The translations under genes and the position numbers were made by a program. The notes beneath the pieces are model-generated. The model saw only the letters and a program-made list of their open reading frames with translations, ran no database searches and was not told the origin of the DNA. 8,567 nucleotides of DNA from the NCBI GenBank assembly GCA_021804525.1, contig JAJZHJ010000036.1:1-8567 (forward strand), in the 5' to 3' direction. This document shows, piece after piece, positions 6,547 through 8,567 of the stretch. Numbering within the stretch: position 1 is the stretch's first letter; each line of letters opens with the position of its first letter. The stretch comes from Bacteroidota bacterium (GTDB taxonomy: Bacteria > Bacteroidota > Bacteroidia > Bacteroidales > Paludibacteraceae).

Positions 6547-8445
6547 TTACAGCTTCTTCAATACAATCTGCGCTTCGTAAGCCTGATTGATTTCATTCAT
6601 AAAGGATTTGAAATCCTCATTATAGCTTGACGGAAATTCTTCTTTTGGAATATTGATGAGTTGAACAACTTGTAATGTATTTCCTTGCATTGACAGATGC
6701 GATGAAAAGCTGCCAAACATTTTTTTCAAAACAACATCCGACGGCAGCTTTTCCACTTTCATCCCGTTGGGAATGGCAAGGACAATGGTGTCACATTCCA
6801 TGTTACCATCGTTGATAACAAAAGGATACTTGCGCTCTTTTTGCGAAAAGAGTGGATATTTGTTTTTACGTGGATTGACGGGCACAAATAAACGCGTACC
6901 CGATTGATTTGCGTACATATCGGATGATAAGGTGTAATTCAACGTAATCGCAGGCAATGAGTCATGCTTTTCAACAACATAAATATTTGTAATTTTCAGA
7001 CTTGGCAATCGATAGTCAGCTTTAATGATTTTTGATCGGTCTTCGCTATTAGCGATCTTTTCAAAGGCAATCATCTCTTCATAATGAGCCAGACTATAAA
7101 TAGAACGTACTTTTGCCTGCATCGAACCTGAGTTATCCAAACGAATGCATACCCGCGTGTGTGTAAAACTGGCTGAATCTGGATACGTTGGTAATCGGTA
7201 AATTCTGCCACCTTCTGGTGTAACCAACAATGCGTCATGTCCTGCAATTTCGCTGTGAACATAGCCAAAAGGTAATTCGCTGCTTGTGCATTCCAACGGA
7301 ATGGTATCTTTTCCTAACGGGACAATGAGAACAACATGGTTGGCTTGTCGAGGACTTGCAAAGTGAGGAATAAACCGTTTGTGATAAGTACTAATAATGG
7401 TGTAATAAGAAGGAATACCAGCCACTTCCAACATGGCTCTCAAGTAGTTTGTTAATCCTTTGCAATCACCAAATCCGGTTTGACAAACAGTAGCAGCAGA
7501 GATAGGCTGGTAGCCGCCAATACCGAGTTGAATGCTAACATAGCGTGTAGTTCGTTGCAAATACTGATACAGACGTTTCACCTTTTCGCGATCGGATGTA
7601 GCTCCGGCTACAATCTCTTTCACCTTTTCAATGGTCTGAGGCGACAATTGATCCCGTTGTGCAAGCAAGCTCCATGCCCATTTTCCCATATTGTTCCATG
7701 TACTTAGCGACCCTGTCGATTTATCATAGGAGAAATTTTCAGGTTTCAATTGTAGTCTTGGTGCTAATCTGCTGAATTTAGGCATATAGGATTCTTCGTC
7801 AATAGCTTTCAATCCATTTACTGTCCATGTGTAAACCTCTTGATCTTTCATTTTTACAGAATCGGCACGATCAGACATATTTAACGAATGAAGTTTGAAT
7901 TTTGCACTAACAGGCATCATCAGATGATATTCAGCATGTTGCACCGATTGCTGAAATGCTTCCATCGGAGCGAACACAGGAAATTCGATTATGCCGTTTT
8001 TCCATTTCTCTTCATACTCGTAGATTATCGTGAAAGGATATGTTGGTTGGCTGCATTCGTAAAAAGAAACACTCTCGTCGGTAGCTAATTCAGTAGAAAG
8101 AGAGGAAGTGTGTAAATCCGACATTTTGATCTTACGAATTTGTTTTCCGGTTTGATCTAAAATCTCACCTGAAAACTTCTTCAATTCCCAATATTTGCCT
8201 AATCCTTCCCTGAAATTAGCCTCATCGCTTCCTTTTTCATTTAAGACCGTCACCACTCGAGTTACCTTTTCTACTGCATTTTGAGGATCAATATACTCAA
8301 AACTAGTCGATTCAAAACGAACCACAGAATAAGCATCCATTCGCATCGAATCGGGAATTTGACTAACAGGATAATATTCCTTTTGAGCCGCATTTACACC
8401 TATGATAATAAATCCGAGAAGCAACATGATGATTGATCTTTTCAT
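6547..8445 (-). CDS. Exported DUF3857 and transglutaminase-like domain protein
   Basis: This is a 632-residue protein of unknown function and of a type frequent in Bacteroidota. The first 19-20 residues form a signal peptide: MKRS, then a hydrophobic run ending GVNA-A, so the product should enter the periplasm. A DUF3857 domain fills roughly residues 55-220, with conserved-looking text such as EKVTRVVTVLNEKGSDEANF (59-78) and FTIIYEYEEKW (138-148). A transglutaminase-like core follows at about 275-395: GFGDCKGLTNYLRAMLEVAG (324-343) with Cys328, ANHVVL with His370, and PLECTSSELPFG with Glu385 in the third catalytic position. The C-terminal 200 residues look beta-rich. A longer frame beginning at 8496 adds 17 hydrophilic residues before the signal peptide; the ATG at 8445 is preferred because it puts the signal at the N-terminus. 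Whether it is an active protease or cross-linker, or a binding module, is not known. Confidence 0.9.
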   Translation of the reverse strand: MKRSIIMLLLGFIIIGVNAAQKEYYPVSQIPDSMRMDAYSVVRFESTSFEYIDPQNAVEKVTRVVTVLNEKGSDEANFREGLGKYWELKKFSGEILDQTGKQIRKIKMSDLHTSSLSTELATDESVSFYECSQPTYPFTIIYEYEEKWKNGIIEFPVFAPMEAFQQSVQHAEYHLMMPVSAKFKLHSLNMSDRADSVKMKDQEVYTWTVNGLKAIDEESYMPKFSRLAPRLQLKPENFSYDKSTGSLSTWNNMGKWAWSLLAQRDQLSPQTIEKVKEIVAGATSDREKVKRLYQYLQRTTRYVSIQLGIGGYQPISAATVCQTGFGDCKGLTNYLRAMLEVAGIPSYYTIISTYHKRFIPHFASPRQANHVVLIVPLGKDTIPLECTSSELPFGYVHSEIAGHDALLVTPEGGRIYRLPTYPDSASFTHTRVCIRLDNSGSMQAKVRSIYSLAHYEEMIAFEKIANSEDRSKIIKADYRLPSLKITNIYVVEKHDSLPAITLNYTLSSDMYANQSGTRLFVPVNPRKNKYPLFSQKERKYPFVINDGNMECDTIVLAIPNGMKVEKLPSDVVLKKMFGSFSSHLSMQGNTLQVVQLINIPKEEFPSSYNEDFKSFMNEINQAYEAQIVLKKL

Positions 8446-8567
8446 ATGAATTTGTTTATTTTTTTCATTAAGGTCATATGGAACTCGCTTACACATTCAT
8501 CGTCATTGGCGAATCGTTTATACATGCTCGTTTCATACGATAATAGTTTTTTTGTTTAAGGACGTAT
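8446..8567. other. Upstream region of the DUF3857 gene, no clear signals
   Basis: These 122 AT-rich bases lie 5' of the DUF3857 gene. No TAnnTTTG element was found on the minus strand, and no gene is visible. The promoter may be non-consensus, or the gene may be read from an upstream neighbour outside the window. Confidence 0.4.

Noticed and set aside
8446..8496. N-terminal extension of the DUF3857 gene starting at 8496
   Set aside because: It would place 17 hydrophilic residues in front of a typical signal peptide. The ATG at 8445 gives the expected exported N-terminus.

Overview
The window looks like a chromosomal piece of a Bacteroidota bacterium, most likely order Bacteroidales. Three things point there. 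The two clear promoters match the Bacteroidota consensus (TTTG, about 19-22 bases, TAnnTTTG). The starts lack Shine-Dalgarno sequences and sit in AT-rich leaders. The proteins (carbamoyl-phosphate synthase subunits resembling eukaryotic CAD, a secreted DUF3857/transglutaminase protein) are of kinds common in that phylum. Genus cannot be fixed from the sequence alone.

Layout: positions 1-2599 hold carA and the first 485 codons of carB on the minus strand, giving the two subunits of carbamoyl-phosphate synthase for pyrimidine and arginine synthesis. A divergent intergenic region (2600-2851) carries one promoter for each side, plus three TTTGCAA copies, one of them inside a 12-bp palindrome that overlaps the -33 element of the rightward promoter. 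Positions 2852-6092 form a plus-strand operon: pta (phosphate acetyltransferase), a divergent 3-hydroxyacyl-CoA dehydrogenase-family gene, and ackA (acetate kinase). Pta and AckA convert acetyl-CoA to acetate with ATP formation; the role of the dehydrogenase between them is open.

The 454 bases after ackA (6093-6546) contain no intact gene but are not empty. They hold a hairpin with a T-rich tail that can terminate the pta-ackA transcript. Read on the minus strand, the same hairpin looks like domain V, followed by domain VI and the 3' end, of a group II intron, with the catalytic-triad position altered. Beside it lies a decayed minus-strand reading frame of roughly 100 codons whose breaks can be explained by two single-base indels and a 23-bp tandem duplication.

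Positions 6547-8445 (minus strand) encode a complete exported protein with a DUF3857 domain and a transglutaminase-like domain. The last 122 bases are its upstream region, with no recognisable promoter.

Most of the window is ordinary housekeeping DNA. No new defence or mobile system was found. The points worth a second look are the dehydrogenase inside the acetate operon, the intron-derived terminator, and the reconstructable pseudogene.
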